NCBI GenBank assembly: GCA_035771165.1
Contig: JAWNZC010000354.1
Location: 2,301,001-2,365,000, forward strand
DNA length: 64,000 nucleotides
Origin: Paragorgia papillata
Lineage: Eukaryota > Cnidaria > Anthozoa > Scleralcyonacea > Coralliidae
Direction: 5' to 3'
Below, piece after piece: positions 26,231 through 37,518 of this stretch; positions within the stretch are counted from its first letter, which is position 1; the number at the start of each line of letters is the position of its first letter. The position numbers were made by a program, and so were the translations under genes. Below the pieces are notes generated by a model. The model searched no databases and was not told the origin of the DNA. It was given only the letters and a program-made list of their open reading frames with translations.

Positions 26231-27763
26231 TATCCGGCATCTCTATTTAACGGAATCAACGGAATCGACGGAATCGACGGAATCAACGGAATCAACGGAA
26301 ATTTGGTTAATCGCTTACTAACAAACGGTTAATAAAATACATTTATTTACGTTTATTAGCTGAGACTGAAACTGATCTGTCGTCGATACTTCAAGTAAAG
26401 TTATTGGATTCGACATATTACGTACATATATACGCGTAATTGTTGAAAGAGATTTTATATTTTTTATTGCTATGATTGCGCAAATATACGTGTCTCATTT
26501 TAAATTTACTAAGTGTTAAGTCGGACACAACCTGTGGGTTGATTAACAGAAAAAGATTTTCGATTTTTAATTAAGGATCATAGCAAAACCACCTTTTGAA
26601 GCTTGGTTAAATGTCAATAAAAAAATCAGGGGTCTTCATTTATAAAGATATAAATACACAAGTTCTCTGTCTGTTGGCTCATTCTTTGAATCATAAACAC
26701 GGGTATTTTTATTAAGACGATTACATTTAGCGTTTTCCACACGTAGAAGGTATACTATTGCGTTTGCCGCGCGCATGAAATGTCCAAAACATGTATATCT
26801 TCCGCCTAAATATTATTTGTGCCGCTAGAAGGAAATTATGTGCGTAAATTTTAGCGTATTTTACGACCCTCGACCAACTACCCTCCACCCTCGACTTGCA
26901 ACCCTCGATACTCGACCAAAACCCAAACTCCTCCAGGAAGACCTAATTTTGAGGGGTAGTATGGCCGTCTTTCTTACATGCCTTTATTTACTAGGGGATT
27001 AGTGATATAAGATTTATATTTAAAAAAATTGCACAATATTTTCAAAGATGTGTTTTATAGCATAGTCAAAAACATGCGTGAATGTTTAATATGATCTAAT
27101 TCATATATATGTTGAAGCTTCGAGCTTTAGTTCACTTAGGCAACTGTATGGTTAAAATCCAATATAACTATCAGTTGTCTGTGTCCGTACTATGGAAGAC
27201 AAATCCGTAGTAACTGTTGTTGCATTTGTGCAATCCATGACGCAATAGTACCTTCTACGTGCGGAAAATGCTAAATGTAATCGTCTTAATAAAAATACCC
27301 GTGTTTATAATTCAAAGAATGAGTTCAACAGACAGAGCACTTGTATATTTATATCTTTATAAATGAAGACCCCTGATTGTTTTTACATTTAACCAAGCTT
27401 CAAAAGGTGGTTTTGCTATGATCCTTAGTTAAAAATCGAAAATCTTTTTCTGTTAATCAACCCACAGGTTGTGTCCGACTTTATAACACTTAGTAAATTT
27501 AAAATGAGACACGTATATTTGCGCAATCATAGCAATCAAAAATATAAAATCTCTTTCAACAATTACGCGTATATATGTACGTAATATGTCGAATCCAATA
27601 ACTTTACTTGAAGTATCGACGACAGATCAGTTTCAGTCTCAGCTAATAAACGTAAATAAATGTATTTTATTAACCGTTTGTTAGTAAGCGATTAATCAAA
27701 TTTCCGGCAGATTCCGTTGATTCCGTCGATTCCGTTGATTCCGTTAAATAGAGATGCCGGATA
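26231..27763. mobile_element. giant fold-back element (arms of about 530 bp)
   Basis: The left arm 26231-26762 and the right arm 27241-27763 are inverted copies with few differences. Both begin with TATCCGGCATCTCTATTTAACG and a run of GGAATC(A/G)AC units, and end inside at CTATTGCG/CGCAATAG. The 478-bp spacer is single copy in this window, with a C-rich patch (CCCTCGACC repeats, 26866-26935). No coding capacity. The whole unit can fold into a ~530-bp hairpin. Confidence 0.85.
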
Positions 27764-28944
27764 ATATCAAGGAAATTTGAAGGAAACTCAAAAATGCTTA
27801 TTGCTTTTATTGCCAAAATAATCTGTTATCTTACACTACTGAATACACACTGATATTCCTTATTACCAGTAATAAGGGGTAAAAAATAAAAGTGCCGCCA
27901 GCCTTATTTTAGGCATCATTTGATGAAAAAAGACCTAAGAAAGAAGGCTAAAAAGAGATGTGGCAGCGAGAAAAAGACAACAATAAATACGACTTAAAAC
28001 CACTGAAAAAAGCCTATAAAAATTAATACGATAAAGACCGAAAACGATGCCGATCGAAATGTAACTGAAATAAGAAGGATGTGTCCTGAAACTGTTCAAA
28101 GCCGGTAAATAATTTTGCTCTGGTGTATTCTACAAACTCGAGAGGGAACGATGAAGAAATTTTGAAACAAAGGGTTTGTAGATCATGAAGAGAACTGAAT
28201 GATGCCTTGTCATATTTTTGTGTCAACAACGAAAAAAGTAAGAAACCGCGAACGTCGAACGAGAAAATCAATCCGAAAAGACTAGACTGAATTGGCAGAT
28301 TTTGTGGTGACAAAAGCAGAAGAAAATTTAACGGTAGGAGATTCGTATTTACCAGAACGGAAAAAATCTTGAAAATGAAAATTAATATAAATATATTGTC
28401 TAGAATTGTCTTTGAACGCTAGGACGTTGACATTGTGTCTTTTCTTGGCCACTGTTTATATATATATTTTAGAATGAAAATTTGTCATTTGGTTCATCTC
28501 GTTTGTTTTTTTTAATATTGACTTTGCATGTTCTTTCAACTAATTTTCTGGGATGTTTTCTGATCTGTGTGTCATTACATACAACAAAACACAGAAATTA
28601 GGGAGGGGGGGGGAGGGAGTGGGGTTAAAAAATGAATGTTGCGTTCATGTATTTTCACTACGACTTTCTACTAAGATTTCACTCTCCGAAAATCCCACAA
28701 AATAAACGTTTACTTTGCGTCTTGGCGTCTTCAACTGTTAGTATTATATTGTTAATGTTAGTTTTTGTAAATAGTAATTAATAATCTATATAATGATTCT
28801 GTAAAATATTTCAGGATTTTTAATTTTTTAAATGATTTTTTTGCTTTTGTGGTCTGTTTTTTTTCTGCGTTTCAAATTTGAGCGGAGTCCTCAGGAGCTC
28901 GGGGCCCTGGGGCACGTGCCCCAGTTGCCCCTATAGTTAATCCA
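27764..28944. other. intergenic, no gene seen
   Basis: AT-rich, with no exon recognised. A G-rich patch lies at 28600-28625. The 28876-28950 end (…GGGGCACGTGCCCC… CCACCACTG) looks like one terminus of another DNA element. This end coincides with the left limit of the UGT segmental duplication. Confidence 0.45.
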
Positions 28945-29080
28945 CCACTGTGCCCATCAGACAATCCCATCCTCTTCCCTTCTCTTCACATGGCCAAACC
29001 ATCTCAGATGGCTCTCTCGAATCTTCTCTCAGCACAGTTACACGCACATCACTTCTTACATCCTCATTTACATCAAATTT
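28945..29080 (-). pseudogene. non-LTR retrotransposon fragment, duplicated copy
   Basis: Minus strand reads VRSDVRVTVLRE and, after a frameshift, REPSEMVW/FGHVKRRE. It matches the 22600-22725 remnant base for base over most of its length. It is shorter at its left, where the duplication ends. Confidence 0.6.
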
Positions 29081-29131
29081 TTGTATCCTAAATTTGATAA
29101 AAAATGCCATGTTGCCGTGGTAAAAGAAAAG

Positions 29132-29290
29132 GTTTATTGAAACTGTTGTGGGATTTTGGAAAAAGAGAGTAAACATAAACAAGTCAGTTGATATGATTTG
29201 AAGGCCAGTTCTGGTATGACCACGCAACTGTCCTTTAATACATCATAGGTAATAACCAAAATGGAGAAAAGGTTATTGTACAAAATAATT
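29132..29290. repeat. diverged family A repeat, copy 4
   Basis: Counterpart of 22791-22950 in the duplicated UGT block. Between here and the UGT2 stop there is an extra ~130 bp (about 29400-29530) that is absent from the UGT1 block. Confidence 0.6.
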
Positions 29291-29621
29291 AGATATACAT
29301 GTAAATGCCTGAAAGTAATTTTACATAAAAAAAAGGTTTACTTATATTACTAGGTTGTCTAGAGTAAATTTATTTATTTACAAATTCACCAAAGGCAGGT
29401 GATTAGGACAAAACATCCCTACAAGGTCTATCTACCCAACAACCCAAACCCAACCCACAAATTAGAATAATCATGCAATACTAAGAACCTAAAATAAGTG
29501 GATAACAAACAAATATAAAACAACTAATGATACTAACAGGAGCACGCCTGCAAAAGATTAATGCAATGGCATTTTGGGGATACAATTTTATAAGTTCTTA
29601 TGTTTTCCCCAACATCAAATA

Positions 29622-31178
29622 TTAAGTCTGCTTTTCTTTGGTTGAACCCGTTTTCCTTCGACAGATCCAGTAGCATAAAATTACAAACATAAAAATAATA
29701 ACAAAAACTAAAACAAAGAGAAAAACAAACACATCAAGCATATACAACTGGTATTCTGGTAAGTCCAATGCTTCACTGGTTAAGTGAGGTGCACCATCGT
29801 GTCGTAATGCATACTCAATCCAATCAGCACCTTCTTCACTTGGAGACTGCTTTCTATCTTTCATCAATGATGCAATATTATTAGTATTCTCCTTGAACAG
29901 TTTGTTGTTTAAAACTTGTTGGATTGCATTCATTAGATCTTTTGGTTTCATTGAATTCTTATCCAAACTGATACCAAGTCCTTTGAGCTTTACAATAACT
30001 GCTTGTCTCTGCTGGTCACCAAACAATGGTACTGCCACCATAGGTACACTGTGGTATACACTTTCCAGAAAACTATTCAGTCCACCATGAGTGACAAACA
30101 CCTTTGTAGATGGATGTCCCAGGACATCATTTTGTGGAATCCATGGCACTATCTTTATGTTGCTCCCAATGTTATTAGGCATATCTCCAGAATGTTTCCA
30201 CAAAACAGTAACAGACAATTGACTCAATCCATCTGCAATAACTTGGACAAGTCCTGGACAATACTTTGATAAAGTTGTACCAAAAGATACAAGTACTACT
30301 TTGTCGTTCTTCATCATAAACTTGTTTAAATCATCTGGTAGGTCTTGAGGAAGTTCTGGCAAAATTGGGCCAATTACTTTAATATTGGCACCTAGGGGAC
30401 GTGGATATTCAAGTGCAAAATCGTGAGGAATCAGACCAATACCACGTGTCCTCCAAGCGTCAGCTGCATTTGTGTACCTGGAGTTAGCACTTGCATACCT
30501 TTGCCAGAGAGCTTCAGAAGGAAAACTCTTATATGCTTTCTGTGAAAATGTATACACCAGGAAACTTATCAGTCGATTTGTAAATGAAAACTTACTAGTG
30601 TCATCAAAATCTGATGAAGTTTCGAGTGTCAGATAGATTGGTGACTGAGGAATGCCAAATAAGTATGAACCAAAAGATCCAGCAAATCCCACAGGACTAA
30701 CATCAACACGTGTGGCATTCAGCATATCAACGAAAATAAAACAACAGACGTTAGTGTTGTCACAGATGACCAAGTCAACAGATTTCTGAAGTTCCGCTAT
30801 CAAAGATTTATCCTTGAAAAGATCTTCACAGAATTTTTCGGACATGATGAGAACCTCATCCAGATAAGTTGCTATTTTAAAAGCCCCAGAAATGCTCGCA
30901 AGTTCACCTATTTTCACTAAGTTTAAAGTACAATGTTCAATATCTTCATTAGTCACCGACGTGTTGAATATTTTTATGTCGATATCATTGTAGGTTTCCC
31001 TGGAACAGTTAGGTATGATTTGAGTGTACTTGTGTCCCCTCCCCTGCAGTTCTCTGCCGAGCTTCCACAACACGCGACTATGGCTTATGTAATCCAAGTT
31101 TGGCAAACCAACTATGTGACCGCACGATGCGGGTTGCAAACTTAGGAAAAAGGACCAGACACAGCATAGAAAAAACAT
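29622..31178 (-). CDS. UDP-glycosyltransferase, copy 2
   Basis: Intronless 518-residue paralogue of the 23175-24746 gene, with about two dozen amino-acid differences by eye (about 95% identity). Most are conservative: for example HH to HS just after the catalytic His, and several Val/Ile/Leu swaps in the membrane helix. The signature (WIPQNDVLGH ... FVTHGG ... GDQQ), signal peptide, membrane anchor and C-terminal KEKQT are all kept. The ATG used by copy 1 at its position 1 is gone because a 260-bp element is inserted there (31195-31454). The first ATG is now the one matching copy 1 Met6, at 31178, and leaves a usable signal peptide (MFFLCCVWSFFLSLQP). The open frame continues upstream only through non-ATG codons. 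The gene looks intact, but its promoter is heavily interrupted; whether it is expressed cannot be seen. Confidence 0.9.
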   Translation of the reverse strand: MFFLCCVWSFFLSLQPASCGHIVGLPNLDYISHSRVLWKLGRELQGRGHKYTQIIPNCSRETYNDIDIKIFNTSVTNEDIEHCTLNLVKIGELASISGAFKIATYLDEVLIMSEKFCEDLFKDKSLIAELQKSVDLVICDNTNVCCFIFVDMLNATRVDVSPVGFAGSFGSYLFGIPQSPIYLTLETSSDFDDTSKFSFTNRLISFLVYTFSQKAYKSFPSEALWQRYASANSRYTNAADAWRTRGIGLIPHDFALEYPRPLGANIKVIGPILPELPQDLPDDLNKFMMKNDKVVLVSFGTTLSKYCPGLVQVIADGLSQLSVTVLWKHSGDMPNNIGSNIKIVPWIPQNDVLGHPSTKVFVTHGGLNSFLESVYHSVPMVAVPLFGDQQRQAVIVKLKGLGISLDKNSMKPKDLMNAIQQVLNNKLFKENTNNIASLMKDRKQSPSEEGADWIEYALRHDGAPHLTSEALDLPEYQLYMLDVFVFLFVLVFVIIFMFVILCYWICRRKTGSTKEKQT

Positions 31179-31194
31179 CAGTATCACTGTCAGA

Positions 31195-31454
31195 CAAGGG
31201 AGCACGCCAGACTGACCTGTGTTTCCTTCTTTGTTCGGAGTTCCTTCATTTATATTCAGCCATTTTGAATGCGGTATATATCATTAGCGTATCGCAGGCG
31301 CGGGTTACGGCGCCGAAGGAAACCCGAGCGCGTTACGAAAATTAAATAACTGCGATACGCTAATGATATATACCGCATTATTCAAAATGGCTGAATATAA
31401 TTGAAGGAACTCCGAACAAAGATGAAACACAGGTCAGTCTGGCGTGCTCCCTTG
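31195..31454. mobile_element. fold-back MITE at the UGT2 start codon
   Basis: The ends CAAGGGAGCACGCCAGACTG and CAGTCTGGCGTGCTCCCTTG are perfect inverses. The pairing extends over most of the element up to GCGATACGCTAATG near its centre. Flanks are TGTCAGA and TATCAGA, a probable 7-bp target duplication with one change. Copy 1 of the gene has the uninterrupted target (CAGTATCAGATTCATAG). Confidence 0.85.
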
Positions 31455-31748
31455 TATCAGATTCATAATCAGATTCATAGTAAACACCAATCTCGTACCC
31501 AGAGCCTGCGATCCTTTTGGTCATTACCAAGGAACGGAGGCTCTGGGCCGGGAAACTCCGATGAAAAAGACCCCCAAATTGGGTTTTTGTTCCCAGTCCT
31601 CTGGTTCCCAGTTCCCTTAATTTGTTACTGTCATCGACGATCTTTAGCTTGTTCGAAGACCAAGGAAAATATTTGTTTACCGATAAAGAATGGCCCAGTA
31701 TGTTTTACAAAGCTCTTGACAAAGCGCTACAATACAAATGCTCTTTCT

Positions 31749-33492
31749 CATCCTCGTACCCAGGGTCTTATCTCCGCCGCGCTGCGAAAAGACCCTGGTT
31801 GGGGCTGGTCACGTGTCTCCCAGAATATGGGAGATAACAAACTTTTCTTGTCAGGGTCGGGTGGTTATTTTGAAAATTTGTCGCAATACCTGAAAGCTCA
31901 TTGCGACAATTTATAAACACTCCATGGGTATTACAATCTCGTATTAGTGAAGGAACAATTCTGAACTTCGACCGAAAGTCTTCCGTCGTTCAATCCGACG
32001 AGCAGCAAATTTGAAGAGATTCTATTCTTCGAATGGATTTCTACAGTCATCAATGATGTGATATTTAGCCGCCTGAATATGGAACAGAGAGTTTTAAATT
32101 TTACAGTAAGCGGGTTTAAATTTCCTCACTATCAAGACTATGCGAAATTCACAAATTCTTTTGGTTAACAATCGTTTGAACCTTCATTTGAACGAAAGCA
32201 TGGAAATCATCCCACTGCATCTCTCCGAACGACCAAGGCTCGCAGAATACACATACAGATTTAACACCTTGGGCTTGCAGCTGTCAACAACTCAACAAGG
32301 CTAATTTAGACTCTTATTTTAGAAATTTCAAGAGGTTAGTTCATTACTTTTACTATTTCTTTAAATTGATTTCTAAGTCGTATCAACAACGACAGTTTCG
32401 TGCAGCGGCGGCCGGCGGGTGTAAAGTAGCCATTTATACTTGAACTATATATTGCTGATTTTTAAAACGCTATATAGTTAACCTTTTAATAACATTCATC
32501 ATAAAAGGAGCCACAAGTTTATGTTGTCAACTCAATTTCATTAAAGTTGTCTGGCTCTCAGTATCGCGTTTTACTTATTTTTGTTAACATTTCACAGTAT
32601 TTAATATTATATCGCGCGCTGAACGTTGTTGCTAGCTTGTTCAATGTTTTTCTTGTCACTGTATAATAATATACTACTATTACAAACAAAGTTACCACTG
32701 AACCAGCGCAAAATTTCCTAAATTATGGAGAATACTTCGTTATAAACGTTAAATTTCGAAAGATCTAAATTAATGCACGAGCAACGTTTAAATAGTATAT
32801 TTTAATAAATATGTTTACTTCGCTTCAGCCAACGTATTAAATTATATATTTTTCGTTCTTGCGACTCCGTAAACAACTCCGGCGCATTTGTATTACTTTG
32901 CTCCTGTATTCTAAATCTTCATAGTTTATTGATACTGTCTTTGTCTTTTAGGCAAACATTTCGTATAAACGCAAACAGACAGAAACGAAGCAAAACGCTT
33001 GAAAATATTGACAGTTTCCACAATAAAAACAACAAAGGCGAAGCGGCGGAACACAAAACGGCTAACGAAAAATTGGCGGTGTATTCGGGCAGACTTTGAC
33101 GAATAAAACCCAAGACGCTAATCAACTGAAGAGATTTACACGTAAAAGCAAATCGAGACTTATTAGAGGCTTCAATCAGGACGGCGACTTCTGTTTCTAC
33201 GGACAGTTTATATAACAGTATCGCACAACACTGAGGAAAGCGACGTGAATAAACATCGATTTGGGCATGCAGTCTGGCTTTCTTGAGAATTAACGTACAC
33301 CTTTATATCTTGTCACAATAAAATACTGTAAATCAGATTATAATTAAAAACATTGTCTGCGTGATTCAGTTTAGCCACGTTTCAAAGTTACCCACCCCCA
33401 GTAAGTTATACTTTCGCCCTCGAAACACGTGACCAGCCCCAACCAGGGTCTTTTCGCAGCGCGGCGGAGATAAGACCCTGGGTACGAGGATG
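31749..33492. mobile_element. 1.7-kb TIR transposon nested in the 3.4-kb element
   Basis: About 70 bp of near-perfect terminal inverted repeat: CATCCTCGTACCCAGGGTCT, continuing through CTCCGCCGCGCTGCG to GGTCACGTGT. The tip shares CTCGTACCCAG with the host element, so both may belong to one family. About 1.6 kb of AT-rich interior has only short open frames. Confidence 0.82.
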
Positions 33493-33532
33493 GGTCGGTT
33501 ATACTTAGCTTTTCTCTAAATCGTCAACTGGG

Positions 33533-33810
33533 AGGTATCATTACCTTCAAATTATGAAGCTTAACCAACATTAAAACTACCATCTGATTGGACAACCTTT
33601 TAAAACGAATCCTCACCCCCATACCACCCCCCGGTAATCACGCCCCCCGGAAACCCTAAACACAACCCTCCGGAAAAATGTGCCTCCTCCCAGACCCCGA
33701 CCACAACACCCCTCTAGGATTTTTAGCTTTATGTGTTCAAGATTAACATCCCGCATGTGGGATGGTTATATTAGATGGTTAAGCTTCATATTTTGTAACC
33801 GATGATACCT
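33533..33810. mobile_element. TIR element family B, copy 2
   Basis: Nearly identical to 15968-16251 apart from a short deletion in the C-rich interior. It starts AGGTATCATTACC and ends GATGATACCTC. Flanks carry CAACTGG(G) on both sides as a 7-8 bp target duplication. Confidence 0.85.
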
Positions 33811-34504
33811 CCAACTGGGCGATTTAACGAGAGTGTTTTATATGTCCGCGTCGCCGTCGGCACTCGGCAGTGATCGGCTCAGCCGCTCAGGTAACGAATT
33901 GTACTTTCTGTCAGTAATTTTGGCTAAACTACATCGACCTTGTATTCTCTAATATAATTTTAAAGTTCTGAGATGGAACTGCGAAGAATTACGAGACGAG
34001 TCAGACGATGGACGTTTGTTTGGCGACGAAGCAGGAGAATAATAATAGTTCTAACTTGTATAAACTATATAATAATATACATGAAAAAATATCTCGACTG
34101 TGATTGGCTGATTCCAGTGCAGTTAATCCCAAACAGTGCAGAATTGTGTAATCACAGTGCAAAAATCTGTAATCACAGTGCAAAATCTGTTATCACTAAG
34201 AACCAATCAAATTGATTGTACAGCGGATTTTTCCCGACACAAAACAAACAAAGATGGCGGCCAAGATTCGGCGGTTTTGGGGATAATTTGTTAAAATTTG
34301 AAGCTAGTTATGCTTTAATATTGCCAAGTGAAGTACCTACAAGAAGACCAGAAGCTTCTTTATGCCTCGAGTAAACTTTTTCAAGTAGTAAAGGAAGCGA
34401 AGCGTTTTTTAACAAATAAATATGCGAGGAGTGGACGGCTAAACACGTACGTTAAAACGTTAGTACAGTTGTTTTGAACATTTTTTCATGTATATTATTA
34501 ATAA

Positions 34505-34667
34505 GTAATAGCATGGTTTCTCGTGCAATTTGGAAAAACATGCACTCGTGGGTTTTTCAAATACTTCAAATAGCACGAGTCCGAAGGACTCGTGCTATTT
34601 TGACAGTATTTGAAAAACTCACTCGTGCATGTTTTTTCCTAAATTGCACTCGAAACCATGCTATTAC
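34505..34667. mobile_element. fold-back element
   Basis: The arms GTAATAGCATGGTTTC/GAAACCATGCTATTAC run on to the AGCACGAGTCC/GGACTCGTGCT centre. It lies inside the 3.4-kb element. Confidence 0.75.
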
Positions 34668-34943
34668 CTATACTAATAGTTCTAACTTTTTGCTGTTTTT
34701 AATTATTTCATGTGTTCAATTGTATTTTGGGTCTATCGTGTATAATTATGTGTTACAAAACGTCGAGAAATCGATTAAACAAGTTAGCAACGTGCACATT
34801 ATTTGAAATTTTACTGTTTTTAAACTAACCAATCAGATGACAAGTTTCATCGGAGTTTCCCAGAGCCTCTGATCCTAGGTAATGACCAAAAGGATCGCAG
34901 GCTCTGGGTACGAGATTGAGTAAACACTAAACACCAGTAAATA

Positions 34944-35541
34944 TCTGCCTGGTTCCCAGGCCTCTCTTTTTAACGTCGAGCGGCAGACCGAATTGTGAGA
35001 GGCCTGGTATAAAATGTTTTGCTTGGCCCATAGAAATAATATACTATGGTCTATATTAATAATATGGTCTATTATTTGTATGGCTTGGCCCCAAATCTGG
35101 CCCCAACTTATACAGGCACCAAACGGCCGTTTGGCGGAAAACCAAGGCAGATAACACTCACGTCGGTCTGCACAATTCTTTATAACATCATATAGCAAGG
35201 TTGGTCTACTGCCGAAACGTTAAAATAGCATATTTCGATTTGTATAAATGTGTTTCAACACAATCACTTCCCACGCCGAACACTACTTTATAAAGCCTCG
35301 TATGTAACAACCTTTTAACGTAATGTAAAACAAAGAAACCTACTCATTTGCTGTCTGCTCTCAAGAAGAAGTTTGTTTAAGTGCCCTCGTTCATAAAGAT
35401 TAAAGAATCCCAGCTCCAGCAGGATTCATGTGATGGATGATAGATAAAGATGAACATTTTCCGCTAGTCCTCTCGCTCGATGCCTATTCTGTGACGTCAC
35501 CAAAATACGTTCGAGAGAAAAGAGGACTAGGAACTAGTCTG
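34944..35541. mobile_element. 0.6-kb insertion with 8-bp target duplication
   Basis: Flanked by AGTAAATA at 34936-34943 and 35542-35549; UGT1 upstream has a single copy. The ends are imperfect inverses (TCTGCCTGGTTCCCAGGCCT on the left; the right end reverse-complemented is CAGACTAGTTCCTAGTCCTC). No gene inside. Confidence 0.75.
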
Positions 35542-35596
35542 AGTAAATATATACGTGAAATCTTCCAGACCCTGGTACGTACAGAACCTCTGGGAG

Positions 35597-35725
35597 TGAG
35601 GCCAGGTTCAAACGTCGGACTTTACATGAACCGAACTCAATGCAAATAAGCGTAGCATATTGTTTAGGCTAATTTGCATCGAGTTCGGTTCATGTTTAAA
35701 AGTTCGACGTTTGAACTTGGCCTCA
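35597..35725. mobile_element. fold-back MITE
   Basis: The left arm TGAGGCCAGGTTCAAACGTC pairs with the right arm GACGTTTGAACTTGGCCTCA. Arms of about 55 bp include CATGAACCGAACTC and its inverse. Confidence 0.8.
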
Positions 35726-36383
35726 GTGAACAGATCAAGAGTGCTGCCCCCGGTATCAGTCAAAACGTCCTCGGGTCCTAAAACGTCCTCGTGTTAGTTT
35801 ACTACCGAAAATATGTTTCACTACCGAAAATATATTTCACTGCCGAAACCATGAGTATTTGATACTATTGAATTTAGTTCTTCTATAAGATGAAGTATTT
35901 GCTGTTTAAAAAGCCAAGCAACACAGTTTAAAAAAAGATGCGGCAGCTGACACCCATCCACGGAACAATCACGCTTGGTTATGACGCCAGCCTCCTGACG
36001 ACTTTGACTGGTTGCTTTTTAATACAAACAACATATAAAAAAGCTAGCGAATATGCAGCGAAGCGATCGCCTTGTATGAAACGATTCTGTAGCGAAACGA
36101 CCGGATAGCAATGTTCGTCGATAATTTATATAGAAAGCCCCCAGGCGAGTTACCTCAGCGGGGGGGTGGAGTTATTTATTATTCCTTGTTATAAGAAAAC
36201 TCGGGCGATAGGGTCACCCTAGGGCCAGAGTTAACCCTTACCTCCTCCACTACCTCCATGTGAACGCCTTCACCCGAGTTATCGACTTATCTTGGGGGTT
36301 AGGGGAGGGTTATCTCTAGCCGGGATTTCCCATTGACCGAGCAAACGAAGTTAATAATAATGGTTTTTGGTTCATTTTCTTTT

Positions 36384-36555
36384 CAAGCCTGACGACGAGT
36401 CTTTAGTATTTTATTCTGGCTAACGCCAAACGATTTTATTCAGCACCGGGAGACGTTAAAACCTATCTCTTTAATTAACACTTTGAAGCCTGAAGACGAG
36501 TCTTTAGTACTTTATTCTGCCTAACGTCAGACGATTTTATTCAGCACAGGGAAAG
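36384..36555. repeat. direct repeat of a TAACGCCA/ACGATTTTATTC unit
   Basis: Two copies about 100 bp apart share AAGCCTGACGACGAGTCTTT, TTTATTCTGGCTAACG and CGATTTTATTCAGCAC. A related piece (CTCTGTCTAACACCAGACGATTTT) lies at about 13497-13525, and another (TACTCTGGCTAACGCCAAAA) at about 59708-59728, so this is a dispersed repeat. Confidence 0.65.
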
Positions 36556-37259
36556 GTGGTCTCAAATTATTAAACGCTGTTTTCGTTCTCACCTTTTCGG
36601 CCTTTTCCGTGTCGCTTCTTGTTTCGCCAGTTCGGACGTCTTTATTTCTGTTTTCCGTTGAACAGCTTTAAAGAAAACCAGCATTATTAATGTTCCAGGA
36701 CATTTTTTGTTGTTGAATGTTCGGAATGAACTAAAAAGAATCATAAAGATAAGTTTGGCTCTCGTTAACTTGTATACAAATCAACTCAGAAATGTTCCCG
36801 CCGAAACTTACCGGTCTGAGATAAAAACACATCGATCGAGAGTCAATATCGTAGGATCCCGACTGCTCAGCAGCCAATCAGCTTTCATCGTTTTGCGTAC
36901 GGAACGCTACGTATACCGGAAAACGAGGTACAGCCAACAACCTTCGTCCCAATGTCTATCACCGCTCCCCGCCGCTGAACAATGCGGAATTAAATGATTT
37001 AATGGGATAAATGTATCAAGGCAGGCCAAAATAAAAATTTGTGAATAAGCGCCCTCTCAAATAAGTTCAGTGATAATAATTAATAATTTAATATTTATAA
37101 TAATTAATCATTATAATAATGAATACTAATAACTAGAATAATAATTATGATTACAATAATTATAACTACAATAGTAAAAATAATTAAATTCTAGTAAGAA
37201 AAAAAAAACGCGAAAAGAATAGCATCGACGGTCCTTTCGAGTCAACACTGTAGGCTTGC

Positions 37260-37260
37260 C

Positions 37261-37321
<61 letters not shown>
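37260..37321. repeat. (AAT)n microsatellite
   Basis: About 20 ATA units in an AT-rich stretch. Confidence 0.95.
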
Positions 37322-37518
37322 GCAAGTGAGTAAGCCTACTCGCACAAAGCGATTTTCAGTAGGGCCCTGAAAAATTACAAATAAAAATATAAACTAAAAA
37401 CATATTACTGTAAGCAAAGATTGTATAAAATCACAAGCATTAAAATGTACGAAAACTATAAAAAGTCACTAAAATTTGTTTAAGTTTAGCCTTAAAACTT
37501 GGTAAAGAGTTTTTTCTC

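Larger units (their letters stand above)
31488..34918. mobile_element. 3.4-kb TIR transposon upstream of UGT2
   Basis: The ends read CAATCTCGTACCCAGAGCCT on the left and exactly its inverse on the right. The inverted repeat continues about 70 bp with one small gap (…GGAAACTCCGATGA). Directly outside stand two copies of AGTAAACAC (31479-31487 and 34919-34927), a 9-bp target duplication. UGT1 upstream has one copy at the same place. The interior has no transposase-like frame. It contains a nested TIR element (31749-33492), a family B copy (33533-33810) and a fold-back (34505-34667). Confidence 0.88.

Noticed and set aside
31179..31205. N-terminal extension of UGT2
   Set aside because: The frame begins with GTG inside the inserted fold-back element; the first ATG is at 31178.
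31401..31916. 171-residue plus-strand frame
   Set aside because: It runs across the ends of three different transposons and has no protein family resemblance.
36707..36997. 96-residue plus-strand frame
   Set aside because: No recognisable motif, no splice context, and no start or polyadenylation support.
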